Shown in pieces: positions 1 to 9,611 of a stretch of DNA of 64,000 nt (position 1 is its first letter; each line of letters begins with the position of its first letter). Below the pieces are notes generated by a model. That model worked only from the letters and a program-made list of their open reading frames with translations, was not told the DNA's origin and searched no databases. Position numbers and translations under genes: made by a program. The stretch comes from Caldilineaceae bacterium SB0661_bin_32. Lineage in GTDB: Bacteria > Chloroflexota > Anaerolineae > Caldilineales > Caldilineaceae. Location: assembly GCA_009841235.1 (NCBI GenBank), contig VXMH01000102.1:28339-92338 (forward strand). The letters are read 5' to 3'.

Positions 1-1308
1 GGTCACGTCTCCGGTGAGAGTTTGGCCGGCATAGGCATAAACCCGGCTTGCCCAAAGCGCCCCCAGGGCGGCAACGCCAGACGTATTCCCCAACGTCCGG
101 CAAATCACGTTGACGCCACTGACGACTCCCAGTCTTTCTCTGGGTACTGAGCCCATCACCGCGCTGTTGTTGGGCGACTGGAAGATACCCAATCCCAATC
201 CCAGGGGCAGGACTCGCAGAACATAGCCGAAGATTGAGGTTTCGGCGGTGAGGGTGCTGACAGTGTAGCAGCCGAATGCCAGTATTACCAATCCTGCGGT
301 TGCGATCAGCCGATACCCGAAACGGTCAGAAAGCGTCCCGGCAATCGGAGAGGCCAGGCCGAAGAAAACCATAGTCGTTGTCAGCAGCAGGCCGACGACT
401 GTAGGGTCCAGTTTCAGGAGATTGCTCAGATAGAAAGGGAGGAGCAAGGTGATTCCGCCAGTGACGATGAAACTGATCAACCGCATTGACAGGTTGAGGC
501 TGAAGAGGGCGTTGAGGAAGAGCGACATGTCGAGGAGCGGCTGGTTCACTTTCAACTCTGTACGAATGAACAACGCAAGCATAAGCAGAGAGAGAGCCAG
601 GAGGCTCAGCATAGCAGGCGATTTGAAGCCAATCCTCTCGCCGAAGGTAAGGAACAGCATGAGCGAAAGCAGACCGGTAAAGAAGGTTTGGAAACCGAGC
701 CAGTCAAATTCCTGGCGCCCGGCGGGGTGGATACCCGGCAAGTAGCGCCACGCCAGAATGAAGCTGATGCAACCGACAGGAGGGCCAACGAAGAAGATCC
801 AGCGCCAGGAGAGGTATTCGAGGAGAATGCCGCCAAGGATAGGTCCGGCGATTCCACCCACCGATACGGTCGCGCTGAAGAGGCCGAGTGCTTTACCCCG
901 CTCCGAGGCGGGAAAGGTCTCGGTAACGAGGCCCATGCTCAGGGCGGTGGCAAAGGCGCCGCCGATGGCTTGAAGGACGCGAAAGAAGAGCAGGAGCTCG
1001 ATATTCGGTGCAAGCCCGGCGAGTACAGAACTTACGGCAAAGGCGATGGTGCCGCCGAGGAAGATCGGCTTTTTGCCCACCATATCTCCCAGTCTTCCCA
1101 CCCCGAGCATGATCGCGGTCTGCGTGAGAGAAAAGGAGAGCACGACCCATTGCACCAGGGCGAAATCGATATCAAATTCAGTGACGAGCGCGGGCAGCAC
1201 GACCCTGACGACGCCGCCGTCGAAAGAGGCGAGAAAGATGCCGGAGCCGAGCGCGGCGAAGATATGCCACTTGCGCTCGGCGAAGAGTTGCTCAGTAGAC
1301 TTTGCCAT
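1..1308 (-). CDS. MFS transporter, DHA2-like (partial, C-terminus off the left edge)
   Basis: Reading leftward from an ATG at 1308, the frame stays open for 436 codons to the window edge. The product is an inner-membrane major facilitator exporter, probably proton-driven efflux. It aligns along its length with the next two genes, which are 479-483 residues, so about 45 C-terminal residues lie outside the window. It has MFS motif A (GRLGDMVGKKP) after the second helix and the block FQSPNNSAVMGSVPRERLGV, also present in the second copy. The large number of hydrophobic segments fits the 14-helix drug-proton antiporter group (EmrB/QacA). Substrate cannot be told from sequence. This copy is closer to the second gene than to the third. 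Confidence 0.85.
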   Translation of the reverse strand, partial: MAKSTEQLFAERKWHIFAALGSGIFLASFDGGVVRVVLPALVTEFDIDFALVQWVVLSFSLTQTAIMLGVGRLGDMVGKKPIFLGGTIAFAVSSVLAGLAPNIELLLFFRVLQAIGGAFATALSMGLVTETFPASERGKALGLFSATVSVGGIAGPILGGILLEYLSWRWIFFVGPPVGCISFILAWRYLPGIHPAGRQEFDWLGFQTFFTGLLSLMLFLTFGERIGFKSPAMLSLLALSLLMLALFIRTELKVNQPLLDMSLFLNALFSLNLSMRLISFIVTGGITLLLPFYLSNLLKLDPTVVGLLLTTTMVFFGLASPIAGTLSDRFGYRLIATAGLVILAFGCYTVSTLTAETSIFGYVLRVLPLGLGLGIFQSPNNSAVMGSVPRERLGVVSGVNVICRTLGNTSGVAALGALWASRVYAYAGQTLTGDVT

Positions 1309-1523
1309 CGCGTGCGGGAGACCACACCTCTTGGGTAGGATGACCAGAACGGACCAGAGGCCGCAGCCAAGCGGATCAGTCGGAAGGTAACAAGGCGAAA
1401 TTGCTGTGTGCCCGCGGACTTCGCCTGACACTCAGCGACGCGAAACGGTTTGGCGGGCGGGTTTCGCAGATGTGAATTCCGGACCCGGCAGGAAGACCAG
1501 AGATTTGCCGGCGCACGGCCTGG

Positions 1524-2975
1524 TCAGAGTCCTTCCTGGACTCTTTGTAGCGGGGCCCGGGCTTCCAGAATCCCCCAAGCGCTCATAATGAGAGCAACTG
1601 CGACAATTGCGAGTGCAACATAGGTGACGTCGCGCAGACCGGCAATCTGGACGGCGGCGGCAGCTTCGGTGACACCACCAATGTAGTCCGGCCCTGCATG
1701 TGCGGTAACACGGCTTGCCCAGAGTGCACCCAGGGCTGCGATGCCGGATGTACGCCCCAAAGTGCGAGCGATGACGTTGATGCCGCTGGCGACGCCGAGA
1801 CGTTCTCGGGGAACAGAGCCCATTACGGCACTGTTGTTTGGGGATTGAAACAGCCCCATGCCAAGACCCAAGGTGGACACTCGCACAACGTAGCCGACAA
1901 TCGACGTGTCAGCGCTGAGCGTGCTCACGGCGTAGCAGCCGAAGGCCATCAGAACCAGTCCTGCGCCGGCGATTCTCCTATAGCCGAATCGATCGGAAAG
2001 GATGCCTGCGATCGGGGAAGCGATTCCAAAGGAGATCCACGACGTAGTCAGAAGCAGACCCACGACTACGGGCTCCATCAGTAGCACATTGGATAGATAG
2101 AACGGTAGAAGCAGGTAAACGCCTCCGAGCACAACAAAGCTGATGAGGCGCATGGAAAGATTAAGGCTGAATTGTGCGTTCCTGAAGATGGCAAGGTTGA
2201 GGAGTGGGTGTTTCACGCGTCGCTCTGTCCGCATGAAAAAGGCGAAGGCCAACAGTGAGAGTGCAAACAGTCCCAACATGGCAGGAGAGCGGTATCCGGC
2301 GCGCTGACCGAAAGTCAGAAATAGCATGAGGGTCAACAGGCAGGCAGCCAGAGTAGTCGCGCCGGTCCAGTCGAAGCGCTGGCGGCCGCTGGGGACGGAA
2401 GCCGGCAGGTAGCGCCACGCGAGGTAGAAGCTGACGCAACTTATGGGAATACCAATGAAAAATATCCAGCGCCACGACAAGAGTTCCAACAGTACACCGC
2501 CCAAGAAGGGCCCGGCTATACCGCCTAGTGAGACACTGGCGCTGAACACGCCGAGCGCTTTGCCGCGTTCGGAAGCGGGGAAGATTTCTGTCAAGATACC
2601 CATGCTGAGCGCGGTTGCAAAGGCGCCGCCGACGGCCTGGATAACACGAAAAAGGAGGAGGAGTTCGATATTCGGCGCCAGCCCGGCGAGGACGGAACCA
2701 ACCATAAATGCCACGGTCCCGCCGAGAAACACCGGCCTTTTTCCAATCATATCTCCCAGCCTTCCCACACTCAGAACGATCGCAGTTTTCGTAAGTGTAA
2801 AGGATAGGACAACCCACTGAACGAGTGTGAAGCCGACCTGAAGTTCGGTCACCAAGGTGGGGAGTATAACGGCAACAATGCTGATTTCCATAGAGTCCAG
2901 GAAGACGCCGGTGCCGAGGGCGGCAAAGATGAGCCACCTGTGCCTGGGAGTAAGAGTGTCAGCAAGATTAGTCAT
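1524..2975 (-). CDS. MFS transporter, DHA2-like (EmrB/QacA type)
   Basis: A 483-residue polytopic membrane protein of the major facilitator superfamily. Motif A reads GRLGDMIGKRPVFLGG near residue 75 and is followed by a glycine-rich helix (GGAFATALSMG). About 14 hydrophobic segments can be counted, as in the DHA2 drug-proton antiporters. It is the middle member of a tandem array of three paralogues on the same strand; the first 436 codons of the left neighbour match it closely. Expected function is proton-coupled export of a small molecule; sugar or organic anion transport cannot be excluded. No regulator gene lies beside the array. The ATG at 2975 has only a weak ribosome-binding site. Confidence 0.88.
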   Translation of the reverse strand: MTNLADTLTPRHRWLIFAALGTGVFLDSMEISIVAVILPTLVTELQVGFTLVQWVVLSFTLTKTAIVLSVGRLGDMIGKRPVFLGGTVAFMVGSVLAGLAPNIELLLLFRVIQAVGGAFATALSMGILTEIFPASERGKALGVFSASVSLGGIAGPFLGGVLLELLSWRWIFFIGIPISCVSFYLAWRYLPASVPSGRQRFDWTGATTLAACLLTLMLFLTFGQRAGYRSPAMLGLFALSLLAFAFFMRTERRVKHPLLNLAIFRNAQFSLNLSMRLISFVVLGGVYLLLPFYLSNVLLMEPVVVGLLLTTSWISFGIASPIAGILSDRFGYRRIAGAGLVLMAFGCYAVSTLSADTSIVGYVVRVSTLGLGMGLFQSPNNSAVMGSVPRERLGVASGINVIARTLGRTSGIAALGALWASRVTAHAGPDYIGGVTEAAAAVQIAGLRDVTYVALAIVAVALIMSAWGILEARAPLQRVQEGL

Positions 2976-3079
2976 GAGTCAGAGAATGATCGCAGGGTCA
3001 TGTTTCGGCCGCTGGCGGCGCTGAATCCCGGTCAGAGGGGGCTGGGCGGCGCAGACGCGATCGTATGCATTTGAGCCGC

Positions 3080-4519
3080 CTACAGTGAAGCCCGTAACGG
3101 GCGTGACGCCGTACGGGAATGCAGCGTTTCCCACGCGATCAAAGCCAGGGTAACGCCGACCAGGACCAAGGCGGCGTAGGAGACGCTCTGGAGCGCCGCG
3201 ATCTGGGCAGCAGGCGCGGCCTCGGTCACGACGCCGCTGAACTCCGGCCCGGCATTGACCTGCACGCGGTGCGCCCAGAGGGTACCCAGTACGGCTACGC
3301 CGGCGGCGCGTCCCAAGAAGCGTCCAATCGTGTTGGTGCCGCTGGCGATACCGAGGCGTTCGAGGGGAACCGAGCCCATGACCCCACTGTTTGTAGGCGA
3401 ATGCGAGATTCCAAAGCCCAGGGCTACAGGCGCGACACGCAGGATGAAATCCAGAGCCGAACTTGAGGCATTGAGTGTGCCGACAGTGTAGCAGCCGAGG
3501 GCGAGAACAACCAAGCCCACGCCGGCAACCGGGCGGAAGCCGAACCGATCTGTAAGCGCGCCGGAAACCAGCACGGCCACGCCGAAACAGATCCAGAAGG
3601 CAGTCAGGAGCAGGCCAGCAAGCAAGGGCTCAATGAGCATCATGTCCACCAGATAGAAGGGAAAAAGAAACCACAGGCCCCCAATCGTGATGTTGGTGAG
3701 GATCCGTATCGACAGGTTCACATTGAATTGCGGGCTCCTGAACAGGGACAGGTCGAGAAGTGGTTCCTTTACCCGCGCCTCATTGCGGACAAACTGCCAG
3801 AATCCGTAGGCGGAGACGGCGAGCGACCCCAGCATGGCAGGAGAACGGAAGCCAAGGCGGTTGCCGAAGGTCAGGTAGAACATGAGTGTGAGGAGACCCG
3901 TAAACAGCAGGAAAGAGCCTTTCCAGTCGAAACTTTGGCGGCCGGATGGGCGAGACTGCGGCAGATAGCGCCAGGCCAGTATGAGGCTGATCAGACTGAA
4001 TGGTTGAGCTACAAAAAAGATCCAGCGCCACGACAGAGCACCAAAGACGAATCCGCCCAAGATGGGCCCGAGGATACTGCCGGCCGCAAAGATCGCACCG
4101 AAAACACCCAACGCTTTGCCGTGCTCATCAGGTGGGAAGGTCTCGATCACGATGCCATAGTTCAGAGCGATAGCGAATGCCGCGCCCACTGCTTGCAGCA
4201 CGCGAAAGAGTAACAGCAGTTCAATTGTTGGCGCGAGACCAGGGAGGATTGAGGTGACCATAAAGGCGATTGTGCCGCCGAGGAAGACAGGTCGCTTGCC
4301 AAACATATCCCCCAACCGCCCTGCGACAGGCATCACTGACGTCTGGACAAGTGTGTACGAGAGGAGCACCCATTGACCCGTGGCGAAGTTGATTCCGAAT
4401 TCGCGAACGATATCGGGCAGAACGACGGCTGCGGAGTTGAAAATAAGCGAGGCCATAAGGATGACGCCGGCCAGTGCGACCAGAATCTTCCATTTGTGGT
4501 CGTTTGAAGTCGTTTCCAA
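3080..4519 (-). CDS. MFS transporter, DHA2-like (third paralogue)
   Basis: A 479-residue MFS membrane protein, the most divergent member of the tandem triplet. It keeps motif A (GRLGDMFGKRPVFLGGT), but the block FQSPNNSAVMGSVPRERLG of the other copies has become SHSPTNSGVMGSVPLERLG. The start is a TTG at 4519 placed about seven bases after AGAGGA, a better ribosome-binding site than that of the middle copy. It is the first gene transcribed in the array, and the gap to the next MFS gene is about 100 bases. Role inferred as efflux; substrate unknown. Confidence 0.87.
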   Translation of the reverse strand: METTSNDHKWKILVALAGVILMASLIFNSAAVVLPDIVREFGINFATGQWVLLSYTLVQTSVMPVAGRLGDMFGKRPVFLGGTIAFMVTSILPGLAPTIELLLLFRVLQAVGAAFAIALNYGIVIETFPPDEHGKALGVFGAIFAAGSILGPILGGFVFGALSWRWIFFVAQPFSLISLILAWRYLPQSRPSGRQSFDWKGSFLLFTGLLTLMFYLTFGNRLGFRSPAMLGSLAVSAYGFWQFVRNEARVKEPLLDLSLFRSPQFNVNLSIRILTNITIGGLWFLFPFYLVDMMLIEPLLAGLLLTAFWICFGVAVLVSGALTDRFGFRPVAGVGLVVLALGCYTVGTLNASSSALDFILRVAPVALGFGISHSPTNSGVMGSVPLERLGIASGTNTIGRFLGRAAGVAVLGTLWAHRVQVNAGPEFSGVVTEAAPAAQIAALQSVSYAALVLVGVTLALIAWETLHSRTASRPLRASL

Positions 4520-4562
4520 GGAAGGTTCCTCTGTTTTCGAGGGAGGAGATGGTCCAGGCAGC

Positions 4563-6338
4563 TCAGGGCTGGGAGGCGTCGGCCGGGGCGGGCAGTTCCG
4601 TTCGGGCGGCGAGGCGGGTGATAGTCAGTAAACTGCCTGGCTGGAGGGCCCGTACATCTATTAGCGAGAGGACGCGGTCCGGCCAGCGCACTTCCAGCGC
4701 GATGATGCTGCTTTCGCGGGGAAATCCAAAGTGTTGACGGGCGCTGCGGCCGGACAGGTAGCCGCCTGCGGCGTGGACGCTGCGGCGGTAGATGCCGGTC
4801 GTGGTATGGAGGAGCAGTTCGGCGCCCAGCGCGCGGGTGTTGCCGCTGCCGGGGTGGCGCAGATCGACAAGCAGGGACTGGCCGCTGCAGAGCCGGTTCT
4901 CAAACATTTGGGACGGGGAACGCAGGTTGTTTATCAGGACATCCAGGTCGCCGTCGCCGTCGAAGTCGGCCATGCTCATGCTGCGGCCGCCGGCGGTGCT
5001 GTTGAGCTTCCATTCGGGCGCGGGGGTGAAGCGGCTGCCGCCGTCGTTGCGATAGGCCTGGTTTTCTTCTACGAGCTCATCGCCGGGCAGGTGACGGAAG
5101 ATCTCCATGGCTGTCATGCCGTTGACGACGTACAGATCGAGCAGGCCGTCCTGGTCGATGTCGCCAAACTGGGCGGACCAGCTCCAGCCGCTGAAGGGGA
5201 TGCGCCAGGCCTCGGCCTGGTCGGACCATGCATCGCCCTGGCGTTCCTGGAGGACGTTGGCCATGACCTGGGGGGCGTCGTCCGGGCTGGGCGGTGGCAT
5301 AGTCTCCATTACGGGCAGCCACTGACGCATGATTTCCGGTTCTTCGGAGTAGGGGTGCATGTCGGCGGCGAACAACTCCAGTTGGCCGTCGTTGTCGATG
5401 TCGCCGGTGTCGAAGCTCATGGTGCTGAAGGTCGTCGTGGCGAAGGGTTCGGTTGCGAGCCAGCTGCCGTCGCGCTGGCCGAGGAAGACGGCGTCGCGCA
5501 GATCAAAGTCGTTGCCCACGAGGATGTCGAGGCGGCGGTCGCCGTTCAGGTCCTGGAGTTGCAGCGCCAGTCCCTGGGCACGGGACGCGAGGCGGGTTGG
5601 CAGGAAACGTCCGTTGTCATTTTCGTAGATGAAGACGCCGTTCTGATTGGTTGCGTCCAATGCTCTGCGTCCCATCTGCTTTTCCAGCGAGGCGTCGTAG
5701 GAGGCTGTTACCAGGTCGAGGTCGCCGTCCACGTCGAGGTCACCCCATTGCAGGGAATATGCGAACCCGCGGACTCCCTGAAGACGGAGTGGCTCCTGCT
5801 CGCTGGTGAAGGGCATGGCAGGTTCTTCGGCGCCGCGATTATGCCAGTAGAGAGGGATCCCGGCGCGGCTGGCGGCGGAGATGTCGAGCCAGCCGTCGCC
5901 GTCTACGTCGACGAGCGCGAGCCCGCGCAGGCTGCCGTCGAGCAGGAGCTGGGGGCGGAAGTTCCAGTTGCCTTCGTTCCAGAAGATCTGGTTGGGGCCG
6001 AGCAGATTGGCGAGGACGAAATCTTCGTCGCCGTCGTTGTCGAGGTCGCCGACGGCGAGGCCGGCGCCGTTGCTGGTGAAGTAGGTGACGCGTTCGAAGG
6101 CGGTGCCGGTAACGTGGGGTAGTTCATGTTCGACGAAGCTGCCGGTGCAGGGACGCGACTGCGCGCCGGACTGCGTCGCGGAGCCGGCATGGCGATTCAA
6201 AGGGTGTACTGTGACGCTGGTTGTGTGCGACAGCGCACTGTAGGAAGTCGAGCCGTGCAAGTTGCCGTAGTCGAAACTGGCTGAACAGGCGCAAAGGAGA
6301 AGCGCTGGGACAAGAATGACAGGAAGGAAAGTGCGCAT
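4563..6338 (-). CDS. CRTAC1-like FG-GAP/VCBS repeat lipoprotein with C-terminal ASPIC/UnbV domain
   Basis: A 591-residue secreted lipoprotein. The first 17 residues are hydrophobic and end in the lipobox LCAC, with Cys18 as probable lipidation site. Residues about 90-480 hold at least seven calcium-binding FG-GAP/VCBS loops of the form DxDxDG (DLDNDGDED, DVDGDGWLD, DIDQDGLLD, DFDGDGDLD), which normally fold as a beta-propeller. The C-terminal ~90 residues (GYLSGRSARQHFGF, then EVRWPD) match the ASPIC/UnbV domain of the CRTAC1 family. It is the last gene of the sugar ABC operon, 18 bases after the second permease. A surface carbohydrate- or protein-binding role is inferred; no enzymatic residues were recognised. 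Confidence 0.85.
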   Translation of the reverse strand: MRTFLPVILVPALLLCACSASFDYGNLHGSTSYSALSHTTSVTVHPLNRHAGSATQSGAQSRPCTGSFVEHELPHVTGTAFERVTYFTSNGAGLAVGDLDNDGDEDFVLANLLGPNQIFWNEGNWNFRPQLLLDGSLRGLALVDVDGDGWLDISAASRAGIPLYWHNRGAEEPAMPFTSEQEPLRLQGVRGFAYSLQWGDLDVDGDLDLVTASYDASLEKQMGRRALDATNQNGVFIYENDNGRFLPTRLASRAQGLALQLQDLNGDRRLDILVGNDFDLRDAVFLGQRDGSWLATEPFATTTFSTMSFDTGDIDNDGQLELFAADMHPYSEEPEIMRQWLPVMETMPPPSPDDAPQVMANVLQERQGDAWSDQAEAWRIPFSGWSWSAQFGDIDQDGLLDLYVVNGMTAMEIFRHLPGDELVEENQAYRNDGGSRFTPAPEWKLNSTAGGRSMSMADFDGDGDLDVLINNLRSPSQMFENRLCSGQSLLVDLRHPGSGNTRALGAELLLHTTTGIYRRSVHAAGGYLSGRSARQHFGFPRESSIIALEVRWPDRVLSLIDVRALQPGSLLTITRLAARTELPAPADASQP

Positions 6339-6356
6339 GTTGGCCGCCCTGACAAC

Positions 6357-7271
6357 CTATCCCTTCATTCCCGTCAGCGAGATACCTTCGATGAAAGTAC
6401 GCTGGGCGAAGAAGAAAGTTACGATGATTGGAAGGGCGACAAGTGTGCTCACGGCCATCAGGTAGGGGATGCCGTTGCTGAAATTTCCGACGTCGTTGGC
6501 ACGTCGCGACAGTTGTTCGATTCCCAAAGCCAAGGGGTAGCGATTTTCGTCGCGCAGGTAGATCAGCGGACCCAGATAGTCGTTCCAGGCCCATAGGAAT
6601 CGGAAGAGGGCGACGACGGCCAAGGCCGGTTTGGTGAGCGGGAGGATGATGCGAAAGAGAATGCCAAACTCGCTGGCGCCGTCGATGCGGGCGGCGTCTG
6701 AAAGTTCCTCGGGAAGGGTCATGAAGAACTGACGCAGCAGGAATACGATGTATGGATGGCTGAACAGGGCGGGTACAACCAGAGGGCGGTAGGTGTCGAG
6801 CCAGCCCAGCCACTTGAATGTGATAAAGAGGGGGACCATGGTCACTGCCCAAGGCAGCATCATGGTCATTACCACGAGCCAGAAGATGGTATCCCGCCCC
6901 GGCCAGCGGATGCGAGAAAAACCGTAGGCAACGATAGTGGATGAGAGTACCGTAAAGGCAACGGCAGGTACGGTATAGAAGACAACCGAATTGACGGCGT
7001 ACTGTGTAAAGGGAAGGATTTGCCAGCCGTTGATGAAGTTTTCCGGATGGACAGGAAAGGGCAAGAGGATCGGGGGCATGGTGTAGACTTGCGAGTCCAC
7101 TTTTAACGCCGAACTGATCATCCAGTAAAGAGGAAAGGCGAAGCTGAGGGTGAGGGGGATCAGCACGGCATACTTGAAGACTTCAAGCAGGACAGTCTGC
7201 CAGCGATTGCCTGTGTCACGGTAATGGCGCGGAACAGGCCTCGTTGTGCTCTCCGATGCGATAGTGGTCAT
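6357..7271 (-). CDS. Carbohydrate ABC transporter permease, MalG/UgpE type
   Basis: A 304-residue inner-membrane permease with six hydrophobic helices. The cytoplasmic EAA loop appears as LSDAARIDGASEFGILFRIILPLTKPALA near residue 200, which contacts the ATPase. Its ATG overlaps the stop of the upstream permease by four bases (ATGA), so the two are translationally coupled and should form a heterodimer. No ATPase gene is present in this operon. Sugar importers of this family often share a MsmK/UgpC-type ATPase encoded elsewhere. The substrate is probably a mono- or oligosaccharide. Confidence 0.92.
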   Translation of the reverse strand: MTTIASESTTRPVPRHYRDTGNRWQTVLLEVFKYAVLIPLTLSFAFPLYWMISSALKVDSQVYTMPPILLPFPVHPENFINGWQILPFTQYAVNSVVFYTVPAVAFTVLSSTIVAYGFSRIRWPGRDTIFWLVVMTMMLPWAVTMVPLFITFKWLGWLDTYRPLVVPALFSHPYIVFLLRQFFMTLPEELSDAARIDGASEFGILFRIILPLTKPALAVVALFRFLWAWNDYLGPLIYLRDENRYPLALGIEQLSRRANDVGNFSNGIPYLMAVSTLVALPIIVTFFFAQRTFIEGISLTGMKG

Positions 7272-8185
7272 TTCTCACCCCCGTAATAGACCCAGCGGGC
7301 CGAGGACTTGAAAATGATGAGTGAGAATACGACGATAATGAGGAACAAAATCCAGGCCAAGGCGGAAGCCTTTCCCATTCTCAGATATTCAAAGGCGTTG
7401 CGATAGAGATGGATCAGATAGAACTCTGTCGAGTTCATGGGGCCGCCCTCGGTAAGAAGCCAGGGGACGGTAAACTCCTGGAATGCGACAATGAGCCCCA
7501 TAATCAGATTAAAAAGGATGATGGGGGAGGTCAATGGAATCGTGACATTGCGAAACCTGTGCCACAGATTGGCCCCGTCCACGGTCGCGGCCTCGTAGAG
7601 GGAGCGGGGGACATCCTGCAGTGCAGCCAGGAAAATAACTACGGCAGCCCCCTGTGCCCATATCGCTACAAGGATCAGCGAGGGCTTGGCCCAGCCCGGG
7701 TTGGAGAGAAAAGGGATGATGGGCAGGCCGAAATAGCGAAGTACACCGTTGACGGCGCCATATTGAACGTTCATCAGGAACTGCCACACCATCGCCGATG
7801 CCACCGCGGGAACAATGGACGGGACGTAGATCACGCTGCGGAAGAAGGAGCGGGCAACGATCCTGGAGTTCAACATATTGGCAATAATGAAAGCCGCGCC
7901 GACACCAAAGGGAACGCTGAGCCCCACGTAGAAGAGCGTGTTGTACATCACGTTCCAGAAATGTGGATCGTCAAAGAAAAGGGTCAGGTAGTTTTTTGCT
8001 CCAAGAAAGACGGGCGGTCGTAACAGGTCATAGCGGGTGAGGCTGTAGTAAAGGGAAGACAAAAGAGGATAGATCGTAAAGAGAAGAAAACCCAGTGCCC
8101 AAGGTGAGACGAACAGAAGTCCCAGACGCAGGTTGCGCCACTCCTGGGGTGTGTAACGACTGACCTTTTCCGTGCTGGCTGCCAT
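7268..8185 (-). CDS. Carbohydrate ABC transporter permease, MalF/UgpA type
   Basis: A 305-residue inner-membrane permease of the MalF/UgpA/LacF family. The N-terminus is short and cytoplasmic, followed by a first helix (LGLLFVSPWALGFLLFTIYP) typical of the family. The EAA loop is visible as LYEAATVDGANLWHRFRNVTIPL near residue 190. It lies between the binding-protein gene (about 70 bases upstream) and the MalG-type permease, which it overlaps by four bases. It forms half of the membrane channel. Confidence 0.92.
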   Translation of the reverse strand: MAASTEKVSRYTPQEWRNLRLGLLFVSPWALGFLLFTIYPLLSSLYYSLTRYDLLRPPVFLGAKNYLTLFFDDPHFWNVMYNTLFYVGLSVPFGVGAAFIIANMLNSRIVARSFFRSVIYVPSIVPAVASAMVWQFLMNVQYGAVNGVLRYFGLPIIPFLSNPGWAKPSLILVAIWAQGAAVVIFLAALQDVPRSLYEAATVDGANLWHRFRNVTIPLTSPIILFNLIMGLIVAFQEFTVPWLLTEGGPMNSTEFYLIHLYRNAFEYLRMGKASALAWILFLIIVVFSLIIFKSSARWVYYGGEK

Positions 8186-8255
8186 ACGGGATTCCTTCTC
8201 TTTTCCAAGCGTTCAGCGGCCAGACCTGTTGGGTCTGGCCGCCAAGCTGTGAGAG

Positions 8256-9611
8256 TTAGAGACCTTGGGCTTCCCACTCGTCTTCGGCGCGTTTCTGCAA
8301 CTCTGTCACTGCCTCTTGGGGGGTAATCAAGTCACGGTAGACCTGCTCGCGAAGATCCCAAAGTTGCGTATTAACGAACCAGTGGATCGGCGAACGACGT
8401 CCCACGATCCAGTCGGTCACTTCCTCGATGTTGTCAATGTAGAAACGCAGTCCGGGGAAGGTGTCTGCATCGATCGTGGGCAACCATGACTGGATGCCCA
8501 TAATCCAGCCGACTTCATGGAAAATGATATTGAGCGGCTCTTCGGTGTGGAGGAATTCGGCAACTTTGAATATTCCATCCGGGTTTTTGCCGTCGCGGTA
8601 GATCTGTACCATATGGGGACCGGTAGCCATGATCTTTGCGCCCTCGCGGAAGGCGGGTACGGGCGCCCAAGTGGCCCGATTGTGGACAGCCACCTCCGGC
8701 TTCTGGATTGTAGTCTCGCCAGCGTGCCAGTATCCTTCAATAATCATGGATTGGACTTCGGCGTTGAAGGCTGCCCCCCAAGTGCCCTGCCCCTCGACGG
8801 AACGGAGCCCGGCGAAGTTGTCGGGGCCAATGAAGCGGAAGAATTCGGCCTGCGTTTCGATGCCCTGGGCCATCAACTCGTGGTCAAGGTGGAAGGTCTG
8901 TTCTTCGTCATTCCACCAGGTGTGACCATAAGAGGTAGCGATGAAGTCGGGTTCACCGGCCATGGCGTCAATGGGGTCAAGACCGATGCGGAGGACGTTA
9001 CCGCCGTCGTCAAACTGTGAGAGCTCCTTGTGCCATTCCATGACGCCTTCCCATGTCAACGGTGGGTCGTCGGGGTCGAGGCCGGCCTCTTCAACGTGCT
9101 GGGCATTGTAGTTCAACCCATACCAGAGGAATGACTCGATGGAAGGTACGCCGATGAGATCGGCGCCGTAGAATCCTCCCTGCCAGACGGCGTCGACCAC
9201 TTCGTTCGGGTCGATGATCTCACTGGAGTCCACCATATCGTTGACCGGTAGACAAACGCCGCGGGACCAGAGGCCGGGATAGTCCATGTTGGAGCCGCCA
9301 TCCGGAGGATCTCCGGCTGCCAGCGCGGTCAGGACGGCCTCATTGTTGGTACTGCCGCGATAGTCCAAGGTTGTGTTTTCGCCGATATGCGCCTTAAAGC
9401 TTTCGAGCTGGGAGATTGACTCCACAGCGGGGTCAAGATTGCCCCAGGCATACCACCAGGAGATGGTCTGGGGTTCGGCGGCCATGGTGTCATTGCCTTC
9501 TGAGGCTGCTGGGGCAGGGCCGGGTGCAGCGCAGGCGGCCAGAGCGGCGGAGCCGGCAACGAGGCCGCTTGTGCGCAGGAAATCTCTGCGGCTAATGCTT
9601 TGCATTGTCAT
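8256..9611 (-). CDS. Extracellular sugar-binding protein of ABC transporter (Tat lipoprotein)
   Basis: A 451-residue family 1-type solute-binding protein. The N-terminus has a twin-arginine motif (SRRDFLR, Arg8-Arg9), a hydrophobic stretch and the lipobox LAAC with Cys27, so it is probably exported folded by the Tat system and lipid anchored. The rest is aromatic-rich (ISWWYAWGN, TISWWY), as is common in sugar-binding proteins. It is the first gene of the operon followed by two permeases and the CRTAC1-like lipoprotein. The start at 9611 follows GGAGGGAG at good distance. Ligand identity is not visible. Confidence 0.92.
   Translation of the reverse strand: MTMQSISRRDFLRTSGLVAGSAALAACAAPGPAPAASEGNDTMAAEPQTISWWYAWGNLDPAVESISQLESFKAHIGENTTLDYRGSTNNEAVLTALAAGDPPDGGSNMDYPGLWSRGVCLPVNDMVDSSEIIDPNEVVDAVWQGGFYGADLIGVPSIESFLWYGLNYNAQHVEEAGLDPDDPPLTWEGVMEWHKELSQFDDGGNVLRIGLDPIDAMAGEPDFIATSYGHTWWNDEEQTFHLDHELMAQGIETQAEFFRFIGPDNFAGLRSVEGQGTWGAAFNAEVQSMIIEGYWHAGETTIQKPEVAVHNRATWAPVPAFREGAKIMATGPHMVQIYRDGKNPDGIFKVAEFLHTEEPLNIIFHEVGWIMGIQSWLPTIDADTFPGLRFYIDNIEEVTDWIVGRRSPIHWFVNTQLWDLREQVYRDLITPQEAVTELQKRAEDEWEAQGL

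Noticed and set aside
4731..6122. 463-codon open frame on the plus strand
   Set aside because: It lies fully antisense to the CRTAC1-like gene, has biased valine/alanine/glycine content and no recognisable domain; it is a GC-rich shadow frame.
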